From contig JBBIUV010000017.1 in NCBI GenBank assembly GCA_037440065.1, positions 372,001 to 436,000 of the forward strand: 64,000 bases of DNA, read 5' to 3'. Made by a program: the position numbers and the translations under genes. Origin of the DNA: UBA1563 sp037440065 (GTDB lineage Bacteria > Bacteroidota > Ignavibacteria > Ignavibacteriales > Ignavibacteriaceae). Positions 8,213 through 17,589 of this stretch are shown piece after piece (within the stretch, counting starts at the first letter, position 1; each line of letters opens with the position of its first letter). Under the pieces are notes generated by a model that was not told where the DNA came from, searched no databases, and saw only the letters and a program-made list of their open reading frames with translations.

Positions 8213-9508
8213 TTAATCCATAATCATTCTTAAGAAACTTGAACTCTCATCTTCATCCTCATTAGGATTATTCTTCTTATTTTTTTCTTTCTCAACATCA
8301 TCCATTCTTACATTCTTAAATCGATCGAAAGTAAAACCTGGTGTAACCGAGTCATCTTCTTCCGGTAATGAAGCAGTTGGTGATTTTAAATTTACTCTGG
8401 CAATGGTGGGTTCGTCCAAATTATCACTTTTCACTTCATCAAAATTGAATAGAAAACTTCTCGGTGCTGCTTCATGTCTTATACTTTTCGCTTCAGAAGA
8501 AAATGGTGAAGAAGACGATGATTTAGTACTAAACGATTTTTTAGCATCATCAAAACCGGTGGCAATTACTGTGTAAGAAACATAATCATTCATTGATTCT
8601 TTTTGAACGCACCCAAAGATCATGTTACTCTCTGCACCAGTTGCATCAAAAATTACGTTGTTACCGTCGTAGATTTCCTGCATTGTTAGATTGCTTGAAC
8701 CGGTAACATTCAATAAAACACTCTTTGCTCCTTTTATGCTGATACCATCAAGCAATGGGCTTGAAATCGCTTTTTGGGCAGCTTCAACGGCTCTGTTTTC
8801 TCCACTTGCAATACCACAACCCATAATTGCAATACCGCTCTGGTTCATCACGGAACGAACGTCGGCAAAGTCAACATTAATCAATCCTTCGACTGTAATA
8901 ATGTCGGCAATACCGCGGGTTGCTTCATAAAGAAGTTCGTTTGGTTTATCAAATGCCGTGAAGGCATTGGTATTTCTATCGATGATCGAAATCAGTCTAT
9001 CATTTGGAATAACAATAAGGCTATCAACAAATTGTTTCAATTCTTGAATACCGGATTCGGAGTTCAGCATGCGTTGTTTTCCTTCCCAGCGGAAAGGTTT
9101 GGTAACGATGGCTACGACTAATGCACCTAGACTTTTAGCAATGGAGGCTACGATTGGAGCAGCTCCCGTTCCAGTTCCGCCACCCATACCGGATGTAACG
9201 AAAACCATATCGGCACCGCTTAAAACTTCCGCAATTTTTTCACGGTCTTCTTCTGCAGCTTTACGCCCTACATTAGGATCAGCTCCGGCGCCAAGTCCCT
9301 TGGTCATTTTCGTACCGATTTGAACTTTATGTTGGGCGTCGTTACTTTCAAGTACCTGTGCGTCGGTATTAACGGCAACATACTCAACTCCGTTTAATCC
9401 TCGTTTAATCATTGATTCAACAGCATTACAGCCACCACCACCTACACCTACTACTTTTAGTGATGCACCGGAAGATGTTGAACGATCGATTGTAGCGAAA
9501 TTAGCCAT
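8213..9508 (-). CDS. ftsZ: Cell division protein FtsZ
   Basis: Tubulin-like GTPase that forms the division ring at midcell. The N-terminal GTP-binding segment KVVGVGGGGCNAV and the tubulin signature GGGTGTGAAP (about residues 109-118) are intact, and the T7 region follows. After about residue 320 a low-complexity, Ser- and acid-rich linker leads to a C-terminal peptide ending SSSFLRMIMD, a variant of the conserved tail that normally binds FtsA and other partners. It is the last gene of the dcw cluster, 20 bases after ftsA. Confidence 0.98.
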   Translation of the reverse strand: MANFATIDRSTSSGASLKVVGVGGGGCNAVESMIKRGLNGVEYVAVNTDAQVLESNDAQHKVQIGTKMTKGLGAGADPNVGRKAAEEDREKIAEVLSGADMVFVTSGMGGGTGTGAAPIVASIAKSLGALVVAIVTKPFRWEGKQRMLNSESGIQELKQFVDSLIVIPNDRLISIIDRNTNAFTAFDKPNELLYEATRGIADIITVEGLINVDFADVRSVMNQSGIAIMGCGIASGENRAVEAAQKAISSPLLDGISIKGAKSVLLNVTGSSNLTMQEIYDGNNVIFDATGAESNMIFGCVQKESMNDYVSYTVIATGFDDAKKSFSTKSSSSSPFSSEAKSIRHEAAPRSFLFNFDEVKSDNLDEPTIARVNLKSPTASLPEEDDSVTPGFTFDRFKNVRMDDVEKEKNKKNNPNEDEDESSSFLRMIMD

Positions 9509-9528
9509 GTGATAACTCCATAGTTATT

Positions 9529-10773
9529 TTATAATTCATCAAAAAATTGACGGAAATTATTCCAAATCTCTTTTGTTTTACTTTTTCTTTTTTTTGTTTC
9601 TTTTTCAATCACTTCAATTGTTTCAACCTGGCTGCCGGGAATTCCACAGATCAAACCGGCAACGGTTGCAAATTCTGGTTTTTCTATTTCAATTAGCCCA
9701 CCAGTAGCATTTTCTAGCGGAACACCAACTCTTGCAGGTAAACCGAAAACTTCTTCTGCCAATTCAGTGGTTCCGCGCAACAAAGAGCCACCACCAGTAA
9801 GAACAATTCCCGCTTTAATTTTATTTTTAAAACCTGCGTTCTTAATCTCATGATCGATCAGCGTGAAGAGTTCTCTCATTCTTAAGCTGATGATTTGTGT
9901 TAGTAAACTGATCGGGATTCGGGTGTTCCCTCTTGCGCCAACACCCTTAATCAATATTTGCTCTTCTTTGATGATCGCCGTTTCAGTAGCATAGCCAAAT
10001 TGTTTTTTTAATGCTTCGGCTTCCTCGGTGATAACTCCGAGAGTTTCTCTAATATCGTTTGTAACTTGATACCCTGCAACACCAAAAACTTTTGAATGCT
10101 TAATTGCTTTACGGTGTATGATGGCAATGTCGGTCGTTCCTCCACCAATATCGATCAACAAAACACCAAGGTCTTTCTCGCTTTCGTCCAATACCGAAGA
10201 ACTTGAGGCAATCGGCTGTAAAACTAGTTGTTGAATTTGTAATCCGGCTCGCTCAACCGATTTTCTAATATTCTGAATTGCGGGAATGGACGCAAGTACT
10301 ACATGATTGGTTGCTTCCAAACGTGAACCCGACATGCCGATCGGATTTTCAATTCCATTTTGATAATCAACAAAAAATTCTTCCGGAATAATGTGCAGAA
10401 TTTGCCTATCCGAAGGAATTCGGATTGTTCGAACATCAGCTTCAAGGCGATCGAGATCTTCTTTCGTAATTTCGTGTTCTTCATTCGTTATAGTCACATA
10501 ATTTCGGTGACGCATACTGGTTATATGTTCGCCGGCAACCCCTACATTCACCGCTGGAAATTTCAACCCGGCACGATTTGAGGCTACCGAAACAGCAGCG
10601 TTTATTGCTTCAGCGGTTTTTGAAATATTCGCAACTAATCCTCTGTGCAATCCTTCCGAAGGAGCAACTCCAAAACCTAATATTTTGAATCTATTCTCCT
10701 CGGTTTTTTCTGCGATTACAGCACAAACTTTTGTCGTTCCTAAATCTAAGCCGGCAATGATCTGTTTTTTCAT
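9529..10773 (-). CDS. ftsA: Cell division protein FtsA
   Basis: Actin-like ATPase that tethers FtsZ to the membrane. The N-terminal phosphate-binding segment AGLDLGTTKVCAV, the second phosphate motif LLIDIGGGTTDIAI and the adenosine motif GIVLTGGGSLLRG are visible; the SHS2 (1C) subdomain lies between the first two. The C-terminal basic and amphipathic tail (RKSKTKEIWNNFRQFFDEL) fits a membrane-targeting helix. The gene directly abuts ftsQ and precedes ftsZ. Confidence 0.97.
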   Translation of the reverse strand: MKKQIIAGLDLGTTKVCAVIAEKTEENRFKILGFGVAPSEGLHRGLVANISKTAEAINAAVSVASNRAGLKFPAVNVGVAGEHITSMRHRNYVTITNEEHEITKEDLDRLEADVRTIRIPSDRQILHIIPEEFFVDYQNGIENPIGMSGSRLEATNHVVLASIPAIQNIRKSVERAGLQIQQLVLQPIASSSSVLDESEKDLGVLLIDIGGGTTDIAIIHRKAIKHSKVFGVAGYQVTNDIRETLGVITEEAEALKKQFGYATETAIIKEEQILIKGVGARGNTRIPISLLTQIISLRMRELFTLIDHEIKNAGFKNKIKAGIVLTGGGSLLRGTTELAEEVFGLPARVGVPLENATGGLIEIEKPEFATVAGLICGIPGSQVETIEVIEKETKKRKSKTKEIWNNFRQFFDEL

Positions 10774-11517
10774 TTATATTCCCGCACTCTCATTAGCACC
10801 GACAAATATATTATTGGCGTATCGTAGGTCTATGTAATTTGCATTGGTCAAAGAGATCTTATTTCCTATCTGGTTTAATAATTCATTAAGTGTATAAATT
10901 TTTTCCGCTAAATTTTGTTTCCCAATAACGATAATTGAATTGGCGCGGGACAATGTTAGCAAAATGTCACCACCTTTGCGCAAATTAATTTCAGAAATCG
11001 ATTGTGCTAATTTTTCACCCAATTTCTTAGAAGAATTTAATATCGTAAAAGCACTTTCCAATTCACCGCTTTGTTCAATTTCTTTTGAAATTCTATTTTC
11101 AGAAAAATTAGTTAATACCGGGAAATCAAGTACTTCTGTATTCGGAAGCACCGGAACAAATTTCTTCTCTGTTGTTACGAGAAAGAGTTTATCATTTAGC
11201 AATGCGACGGCTTCAAAAGATTTTTCTTGTATTTCCACTTTTACTTTATTATCCACATCCTTTACAGCAGAAACATTTTTAACGTATGGATGAGTTAAGA
11301 ATTTATCACGCAGCGAAGCAAGAGAATATTTTCTAACATCACCAACCGCTCGGATATTTGCGTAGAGCAGATATTCTCTCTCCGATAATAGCTTGCAGCC
11401 TTGTAAATCAATACTTTGAAGCACTTCGCCTTCTGTTTTTTGGGATGAAAATAGTCCGATGAAAACTAAAAACAAAATTAAGAATGAAAACAACGTTATA
11501 CTAACGATTTTATGCAT
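10774..11517 (-). CDS. ftsQ: Cell division protein FtsQ
   Basis: Bitopic divisome protein of 247 residues. A single membrane helix (about residues 5-25, ITLFSFLILFLVFIGLF) is followed by a POTRA-like segment (LQSIDLQGCKLLSEREYL to VKNVSAVKDVDNKVKVEI) and a beta-rich periplasmic domain. Sequence conservation is low, as usual for FtsQ, so the call relies on topology, length and position between murC and ftsA. The stop codon abuts the ftsA start. Confidence 0.88.
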   Translation of the reverse strand: MHKIVSITLFSFLILFLVFIGLFSSQKTEGEVLQSIDLQGCKLLSEREYLLYANIRAVGDVRKYSLASLRDKFLTHPYVKNVSAVKDVDNKVKVEIQEKSFEAVALLNDKLFLVTTEKKFVPVLPNTEVLDFPVLTNFSENRISKEIEQSGELESAFTILNSSKKLGEKLAQSISEINLRKGGDILLTLSRANSIIVIGKQNLAEKIYTLNELLNQIGNKISLTNANYIDLRYANNIFVGANESAGI

Positions 11518-11531
11518 AATTAAATAAAAAT

Positions 11532-12902
11532 TTAATCTTTTAAAGTCTTAACAAACGCTTCGCCGAATTTCCAAATATCTCCGGCTCCTAACGTTACGAT
11601 TATATCTCCATCTTTCTTTATTTCACTGAGAAACTTTGGAACATCATTTTTGTCCTTGATGTAATGAACATTTTTATGTCCAAACTTTTTTGCTGCGTCT
11701 GCAATCAGTAGACCAGAAACACCTTCTATCGGTTCTTCCCGAGCTGGATATACATCCGTACAAATAAAAATATCGCTGTTAAGAAATGATCTCCCAAATT
11801 CTTGATAAAAATCTCTCGTTCTTGAATAAAGATGCGGCTGGAAGACAGCTACTAATCTTCGATTCCACCCAGAACGAATCCCCGCAAGAGTTGCTGACGT
11901 TTCTGTCGGATGATGGCCGTAATCATCAATCACTAAAACTGCCTCATTATATTTAACTTCAAATCTGCGATAGACTCCCGTGAAGGATTCAAGGGCATGT
12001 TTTATTGTTGAAAATTCCAGTCCTAGTTCTATACCAATAATTACTGCTACGAGCGAATTTTTAACGTAATGTAAACCGGGATTGTTCAAAGTGATTTTAC
12101 CAAGTTCATTTCCCTTGTAAACAACTGTGTAAGTACTTTGAAATTCTGAATGCTTAATATCAATCGCTCGAACATCAGCTTGAGATGTTGTTCCGTATGT
12201 AATAACTTTTTTATTTATACTCGGGAGAATGTCCTGCAAGGCAGGTTCATCTAGACAAAGAACTACAAATCCATAAAACGGTACTTTATTGGCAAAAGAG
12301 ATAAATGCTTCTTTGATGTCCTCAAGGTCTTTGTAGGTATCAAGGTGTTCTTGTTCCAACGTGGTTATTGCGGCAATCGTCGGTGTTAGCTTTAAAAACG
12401 TTCTATCAAATTCATCCGCCTCAACCACAATAAACTCGCCGTTACCAAGCCGGGCATTTGTTCCGCCAAGTCCACTGAGTTTTCCACCAACGATAATGGT
12501 GGGATCAATATTTCCTTCAGTAAGCACAAGTCCAACCATCGAAGTTGTGGTTGTTTTACCATGTGTGCCGGCAATGCCAATTCCATATTTCATGCGCATG
12601 CATTCAGCAAGCATTTCCGCTCTTTTTATAATGGGAATTTTTCTCTCGATCGCAGCATTCACTTCAGGATTGTCGACAGTAACAGCAGATGAATAAACAA
12701 GCACATCGGCGTCTTTAAGATTTTCCGGTTTGTGTCCTTCGTAAACTTGAATTCCAAGGTCTTGCAATCTTTTTGTTACTTCAGAAAAACTTTTATCAGA
12801 ACCGGAAATTTCAAATCCTTGGTTAAGTAGAATTTCAGCAATTCCGCTCATACCAATTCCGCCGATTCCGACAAAGTGTACTTTTTTAATATTCTTAAAC
12901 AT
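11532..12902 (-). CDS. murC: UDP-N-acetylmuramate--L-alanine ligase
   Basis: Cytoplasmic Mur ligase that adds L-Ala to UDP-MurNAc. The N-terminal Rossmann motif VHFVGIGGIGMSGIAEILL is the MurC hallmark. The ATP-binding loop is GIAGTHGKTTTT (about residues 110-121), and DDYGHHPTE and VFQPHLYSRTRDF are also typical of MurC. Length of 456 residues is normal. Its start overlaps the murG end by eight bases. murB, which often follows murC, is absent here. Confidence 0.98.
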   Translation of the reverse strand: MFKNIKKVHFVGIGGIGMSGIAEILLNQGFEISGSDKSFSEVTKRLQDLGIQVYEGHKPENLKDADVLVYSSAVTVDNPEVNAAIERKIPIIKRAEMLAECMRMKYGIGIAGTHGKTTTTSMVGLVLTEGNIDPTIIVGGKLSGLGGTNARLGNGEFIVVEADEFDRTFLKLTPTIAAITTLEQEHLDTYKDLEDIKEAFISFANKVPFYGFVVLCLDEPALQDILPSINKKVITYGTTSQADVRAIDIKHSEFQSTYTVVYKGNELGKITLNNPGLHYVKNSLVAVIIGIELGLEFSTIKHALESFTGVYRRFEVKYNEAVLVIDDYGHHPTETSATLAGIRSGWNRRLVAVFQPHLYSRTRDFYQEFGRSFLNSDIFICTDVYPAREEPIEGVSGLLIADAAKKFGHKNVHYIKDKNDVPKFLSEIKKDGDIIVTLGAGDIWKFGEAFVKTLKD

Positions 12903-14016
12903 TTATTTCCTTTTTATAATTTCCATCTGCCAGACTTAACGCTCTCTTCGCAATTTCTTCGGCTGCATTTGGTTTGCCCATTGCCCTGGCATTGGTTCTA
13001 ATAGTTTTAATTTGATCTTCATTTTTCACGAGCGAAAGAATTTCCGTTAGAAAGTTTGTTTCGATATTTTTTTCTTCAAGGAGAAACGCCGCATTTGAGT
13101 CAAATAAAGATTTAGCATTGTAATACTGATGATTCTCTGCCACATTCGGAGAAGGGATTAAAATTGAAGCTAATCCGAATGTAGTTATTTCAGCAAGCGT
13201 TGTTGCGCCTGCACGTGAGATTACAACATCAGCAGCTGAATAAACAAGCTGCATATCTTCAACAAAAGCCATCACTTTACAAGAATCTCCTTGCAAATTT
13301 TTGTACTGTTCATAATACAAAGATCCCGTTTGCCAAATAATTTGCAGGTTACTTTCGAGCAATGATTGCAACGATCGCGCCATCACTTGATTTAATTTTT
13401 TAGCTCCCAAACTTCCGCCTAAAAGTAGCAGTGTCTTTTTGTTTTTTGAAAGATCAAGCTTCTCTAAAGCATTTTCCTTATTCAAAAGCAATCCAACATT
13501 TCTCACCGGATTTCCGGTTACCAACAACAATTTATTTCTTTTAAAATATTTTTTCGAGTTTTCGTATCCAAGATGAATTTCTTTTGCAAACCTTTCGAGC
13601 AATTTTGTTGTGACACCCGGATAACTATTTTGTTCGAGCAAGATTATTTTTGCCCCAAAAAGATTTGCAGCAAACAACGCAGGACCGGCAACATAACCAC
13701 CAGACCCTATTGCGACCTTTGGTCTAAACATCAAACAATAAATTATCGATTGAAAGATGCTCACCAATAATTTTACGGGGAAAAGAAAATTTTCAGCAGA
13801 AAATTTTCGTGCAAATCCTTTAATCCAAATAGGTTTAAATTTGAAACCAAGTTGCGGAACCACTCTTCCCTCGATCTTTGATTTCGTGCCAAGGAAAATA
13901 ATTTCAGCTTCCGGTTTCATTAAACGGATTTTCTCCGCCACAGCAACTGCCGGGAAAAGATGTCCGCCCGTTCCGCCACCGGCAAATAAAAAACGATATG
14001 GAGTGGACGTTTTCAT
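12895..14016 (-). CDS. murG: UDP-GlcNAc:lipid I N-acetylglucosaminyltransferase
   Basis: Membrane-associated glycosyltransferase that turns lipid I into lipid II. The glycine-rich motif FAGGGTGGHLFPAVAVAEKI begins at residue 10. ALLGGSLGAKK-type (LLLLGGSLGAKKLNQ), ISRAGATTLAEI and PNVAENHQYYNAKSL segments complete the family pattern. Length of 373 residues is typical. It overlaps ftsW by four bases and murC by eight. Confidence 0.98.
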   Translation of the reverse strand: MKTSTPYRFLFAGGGTGGHLFPAVAVAEKIRLMKPEAEIIFLGTKSKIEGRVVPQLGFKFKPIWIKGFARKFSAENFLFPVKLLVSIFQSIIYCLMFRPKVAIGSGGYVAGPALFAANLFGAKIILLEQNSYPGVTTKLLERFAKEIHLGYENSKKYFKRNKLLLVTGNPVRNVGLLLNKENALEKLDLSKNKKTLLLLGGSLGAKKLNQVMARSLQSLLESNLQIIWQTGSLYYEQYKNLQGDSCKVMAFVEDMQLVYSAADVVISRAGATTLAEITTFGLASILIPSPNVAENHQYYNAKSLFDSNAAFLLEEKNIETNFLTEILSLVKNEDQIKTIRTNARAMGKPNAAEEIAKRALSLADGNYKKEINV

Positions 14017-15128
14017 GCTGTAACAACTGCTTCTTCTTCAGCTTTTTGTTTTGAACTTGTAATACCGATGTTGATCAATATTCCAATTGAAACGCACAGA
14101 ATTGTCATTGATGTTCCACCATAACTTAAGAACGGTAGCGGAAGTCCTGTAGTTGGAAGCAAACCGGACGCCACCGAAGCATTAACAAATGCTGAAATGA
14201 TGAATGAAAACGAAATTGCAAATCCTAAGTACTGACCAAATAAATCTTTCGCGTTTTTTGCAATTACTATTCCGATGAAAAATAAACTTAAATAAACGAG
14301 CAGCATAATGACCACTCCGATAAAACCGGTTTCTTCACCAAGAATTGCAAAAATAAAGTCTCCATATGCTTCCGGGAGAAATAAGTTTCGTTGGTTACTG
14401 TGACCGAATCCAACACCTATCCAATGTCCGGTAGCCAATCCAACAATAGCCTGTCTCACTTGGTCGTTAATTGAGCCACCACCTTGTAAGCTTGAAATAA
14501 AAGTCATAATCCGTTCACGTGAGTGGTGAAATAACATTGCAATAGCACCAACAGCCGAACCTGCAACGAACACCGAAGCAGCAAGATGTTTTATTTTCGC
14601 TCCTCCTACAAATAAAATGAGAAAGCTTATGACCAATAAAATCAAGCCGCTGCTCACATTCGGTTGGATAAAAATTAATCCGGTAGTTACAAATATCCAG
14701 ATGAGTGCATACTTCAAACCATCTTTGAATACTTTTATGTTTTCTCCTTTTTCTTCAAGTAACGCAGCTAGATGAATAAAAAGAGCAATCTTTGCAATAT
14801 CTGCCGGTTGGAAACTGATGAATCCTAAATCTAACCAACGATGCGCTCCTTTAATTCTTGTTGAGACAATCAATGTGAGAACAAGCATTCCTAACACAAT
14901 AATCATAACCGGCTTGGAATATTTTTTATAATAATCGTAAGGAACGAATGCGACTATCATCATAAAAATGATTCCGCCGAAGGCTTTAAACAAATGACTG
15001 TTGAACATGTGAAATTGATCTGCAAATTTATAGCCACTGTAAGTACTGCTCGCACTCATTACTAAATAGAGTCCAAAAAGAATTAAGAAGAATGCACCAA
15101 GGAATAACAAAACCGGAAGACGTTTCAT
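14013..15128 (-). CDS. ftsW: Lipid II polymerase FtsW (SEDS family)
   Basis: Polytopic septal peptidoglycan glycosyltransferase with about ten membrane segments. SEDS hallmarks are GAHRWLDLGFISFQPADIAK, GFGHSNQRNLFLPEAYGDF with ILGEETGF, and GLLPTTGLPLPFLSYGGTSM. Length of 371 residues is normal. The position between murD and murG in a dcw cluster, in the same operon as ftsI, supports FtsW rather than RodA. Four-base overlaps occur at both ends. Confidence 0.97.
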   Translation of the reverse strand: MKRLPVLLFLGAFFLILFGLYLVMSASSTYSGYKFADQFHMFNSHLFKAFGGIIFMMIVAFVPYDYYKKYSKPVMIIVLGMLVLTLIVSTRIKGAHRWLDLGFISFQPADIAKIALFIHLAALLEEKGENIKVFKDGLKYALIWIFVTTGLIFIQPNVSSGLILLVISFLILFVGGAKIKHLAASVFVAGSAVGAIAMLFHHSRERIMTFISSLQGGGSINDQVRQAIVGLATGHWIGVGFGHSNQRNLFLPEAYGDFIFAILGEETGFIGVVIMLLVYLSLFFIGIVIAKNAKDLFGQYLGFAISFSFIISAFVNASVASGLLPTTGLPLPFLSYGGTSMTILCVSIGILINIGITSSKQKAEEEAVVTA

Positions 15129-16477
15129 TTTTGCAAGTCCTCCACAGCTTGTTTGAAAACCTTTCCACGATGTTCATAATTTTCAAACATATCAAAACTT
15201 GCACACGCCGGTGAAAGCAGTACAATATCGCCATCTCTTGTATCTCGATTGGCAGCTTTTACACATGCTTGCATCGAATCTTTCAATTCCACTTTAACAA
15301 TTGAATGAAAATATTTGAAAACCGTTTCAGCAGAAGAACCAATCGCATAAATTTTTTCAACCTTTTCTTTCACTAATTCTTTAATTTGATCATAATTATT
15401 CCCTTTGTCTTGTCCACCAAGAATTAGAAACAACGGTTCATTAAAACTTCTCAACGCATACCAAACAGAATCAACGTTGGTTGCCTTTGAATCATTTATA
15501 TATTTAACACCGTTAATTTCTTTTACAAATTCCAATCGATGCTCAACACCTGTGAACGAGCGTAGAGCTTCAATAATTTTTTCTTGCGGAAGACGGATGC
15601 AATTAGCAGCTATAATAACTGCCATTGCATTGGCGCGATTATGTTCGCCAGGTAATGAAATATCTTTTATATCACATCTAAAAACAGTTTTTCCATTTTC
15701 GTTGTAAATAATCTTTTCATCAGCTACAAAAGCACCGTTTTTAACTTCATTTGAAAGCGAAAATTCTTTAACAACTGCCTTGGTATCAAACGAATAGTTG
15801 TTTAGAATTTGATCATCACTATTTTTAATAAAAATTTGTTCACCGGTTTGATTCTTGAAGATTGATAATTTTGCTTTGGCGTAGTTGTCAAGATTATAAT
15901 CGTAGCGATTCATATGATCCGGAGTAATATTCAATATCATCGAAATGTATGAGTTAAATTGCTGATTAAAATCTAGTTGAAAACTCGATACTTCAAGTGA
16001 AACAAACTCATCTTCTTTAACTTCCAATGCAATTTCGGAAAAAGCTGAACCAATATTTCCCGCAGTATATGATTTTCTTCCACTCACATTAATAACGTGA
16101 TCCATCAATGAAGTGGTTGTTGTCTTTCCATTTGTACCGGTTATCGCAATAATCTTTCCACGACAAAAACGAGAAGCGAATTCAAGCTCACCAAGAATTG
16201 GGATATTCTTTTCCTTAGCTTGCAATACTACCTTCGAAGCAGATGGAACCCCCGGGCTTATGATAATAAAATCGCAATCGAAAACTTTTGTTGAATGCTG
16301 ACCGGCTTCATATTCTATTCCAGCTTCTTTTAGAATAGTTAACGATTTATCGATTTTATTTTCATCAGCAAGATCACTTACAAACGGAATACCGCCAAGT
16401 TTTTTCACCAATAATGCTGCGGCTCTACCGCTTCTTTCGGCACCGAGGATCGTTATTTTTTTGTTTTTCAAATCCAT
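15125..16477 (-). CDS. murD: UDP-N-acetylmuramoyl-L-alanine--D-glutamate ligase
   Basis: Mur ligase that adds D-Glu to UDP-MurNAc-L-Ala. Visible features are the N-terminal KITILGAERSGRAAALLVKK, the ATP loop AITGTNGKTTTTSLMDHV, NITPDHMNRYDY, HRLEFVKEINGVKYINDSKAT (characteristic of MurD) and LILGGQDKGNNYDQI. Length of 450 residues is normal. It lies two bases after mraY and overlaps ftsW by four. Confidence 0.98.
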   Translation of the reverse strand: MDLKNKKITILGAERSGRAAALLVKKLGGIPFVSDLADENKIDKSLTILKEAGIEYEAGQHSTKVFDCDFIIISPGVPSASKVVLQAKEKNIPILGELEFASRFCRGKIIAITGTNGKTTTTSLMDHVINVSGRKSYTAGNIGSAFSEIALEVKEDEFVSLEVSSFQLDFNQQFNSYISMILNITPDHMNRYDYNLDNYAKAKLSIFKNQTGEQIFIKNSDDQILNNYSFDTKAVVKEFSLSNEVKNGAFVADEKIIYNENGKTVFRCDIKDISLPGEHNRANAMAVIIAANCIRLPQEKIIEALRSFTGVEHRLEFVKEINGVKYINDSKATNVDSVWYALRSFNEPLFLILGGQDKGNNYDQIKELVKEKVEKIYAIGSSAETVFKYFHSIVKVELKDSMQACVKAANRDTRDGDIVLLSPACASFDMFENYEHRGKVFKQAVEDLQK

Positions 16478-16479
16478 AG

Positions 16480-17589
16480 TTATCTGATTTTAAATGAAGC
16501 CAAACTAATGATCGCCAAAATTATTGCGATGATGTAAAAACGAATTACAATTTTAGGTTCAGGCCAACCTACCATTTCAAAATGATGATGGATTGGCGCC
16601 ATTTTAAAAACTCGCTTTCCTGTACCGTATCTCTTTTTTGTATATTTGAAATAAACGCGTTGAATAATTACCGATACCGTTTCCATGAAAAAAATTCCAC
16701 CTAGAATAGGCAAAAGAAATTCTTTTTTAATCAACACCACTAAAATTCCCAACGCTCCGCCAAGTGCTAATGAGCCGGTATCACCCATAAAAACTTGGGC
16801 CGGGTAAAAATTATACCAGAGAAATCCAAGTGAAGCACCAATAACCGCTGCAACAAAAACGGTAAGTTCACCTGAACCGCGTAAATACATAATGTTAAGA
16901 TAGTCGGCATACTTTATATTACCACTTACATAACTTATAATTGCCAAAGCAATCATAACAATCATAATATTCCCAATCGCTAATCCGTCAAGTCCATCGG
17001 TTAAATTCACAGCATTTGAAGTTGCAGTTATAATAAAAATAACAACCGGGATATAGAAATATGAAAAATCCAAATTCATATCTTTTAAAAATGGAATTGT
17101 TGTCAACGTATTTTTTCCGGCAAATTCCGGTGAATACCAGATAACAATACCTACTACAAGTCCGATGATTACTTGTCCAAGTAGTTTATAACGCGCGATC
17201 AAACCATTCGGTAATTTTTTTACAACTTTTAAGTAGTCATCAAGAAAACCAACAAGACTTAGCCAAACCGTTCCCGCCAAAATCAAAATGATGTAAGTAC
17301 TTTTTATGTCGCTCCAAAGCAATACCGGAATTACGATCGAAGAAATAATTATAATTCCACCCATTGTCGGGGTGCCAGCTTTCGACCAATGATTCTTTGG
17401 TCCGTCTGCTTTTTTTGCTTCGCCAATTTGATGCTTTTGAAGTACTCTAATAATTCTTGGTGCAAAAAGTAGTGAAAGTAATAACGCTGAAATAGCAGCT
17501 AATGCACTACGGAAAGTCAAGAATCTGAAGATATCAAATCCAGGTGGATTAAAAGTTTTATTAATATATTCCAGAAAATAGTAGAGCAT
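16480..17589 (-). CDS. mraY: Phospho-N-acetylmuramoyl-pentapeptide-transferase
   Basis: Membrane enzyme that moves phospho-MurNAc-pentapeptide to undecaprenyl phosphate, forming lipid I. Conserved Asp motifs are FLDDYLKV, NAVNLTDGLDGLA and FMGDTGSLALGG. The loop MAPIHHHFEMVGWPEPKIV, part of the active site, is intact. About ten membrane segments are seen in 369 residues. The start overlaps the murF stop by one base. Confidence 0.98.
   Translation of the reverse strand: MLYYFLEYINKTFNPPGFDIFRFLTFRSALAAISALLLSLLFAPRIIRVLQKHQIGEAKKADGPKNHWSKAGTPTMGGIIIISSIVIPVLLWSDIKSTYIILILAGTVWLSLVGFLDDYLKVVKKLPNGLIARYKLLGQVIIGLVVGIVIWYSPEFAGKNTLTTIPFLKDMNLDFSYFYIPVVIFIITATSNAVNLTDGLDGLAIGNIMIVMIALAIISYVSGNIKYADYLNIMYLRGSGELTVFVAAVIGASLGFLWYNFYPAQVFMGDTGSLALGGALGILVVLIKKEFLLPILGGIFFMETVSVIIQRVYFKYTKKRYGTGKRVFKMAPIHHHFEMVGWPEPKIVIRFYIIAIILAIISLASFKIR

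Noticed and set aside
8774..9121. Open frames on the plus strand inside ftsZ
   Set aside because: Low-complexity antisense translation of a conserved gene.
12361..12696. Open frame of 111 codons on the plus strand inside murC
   Set aside because: Shadow of the well-supported murC gene; Ser/Pro-rich antisense translation without motifs.
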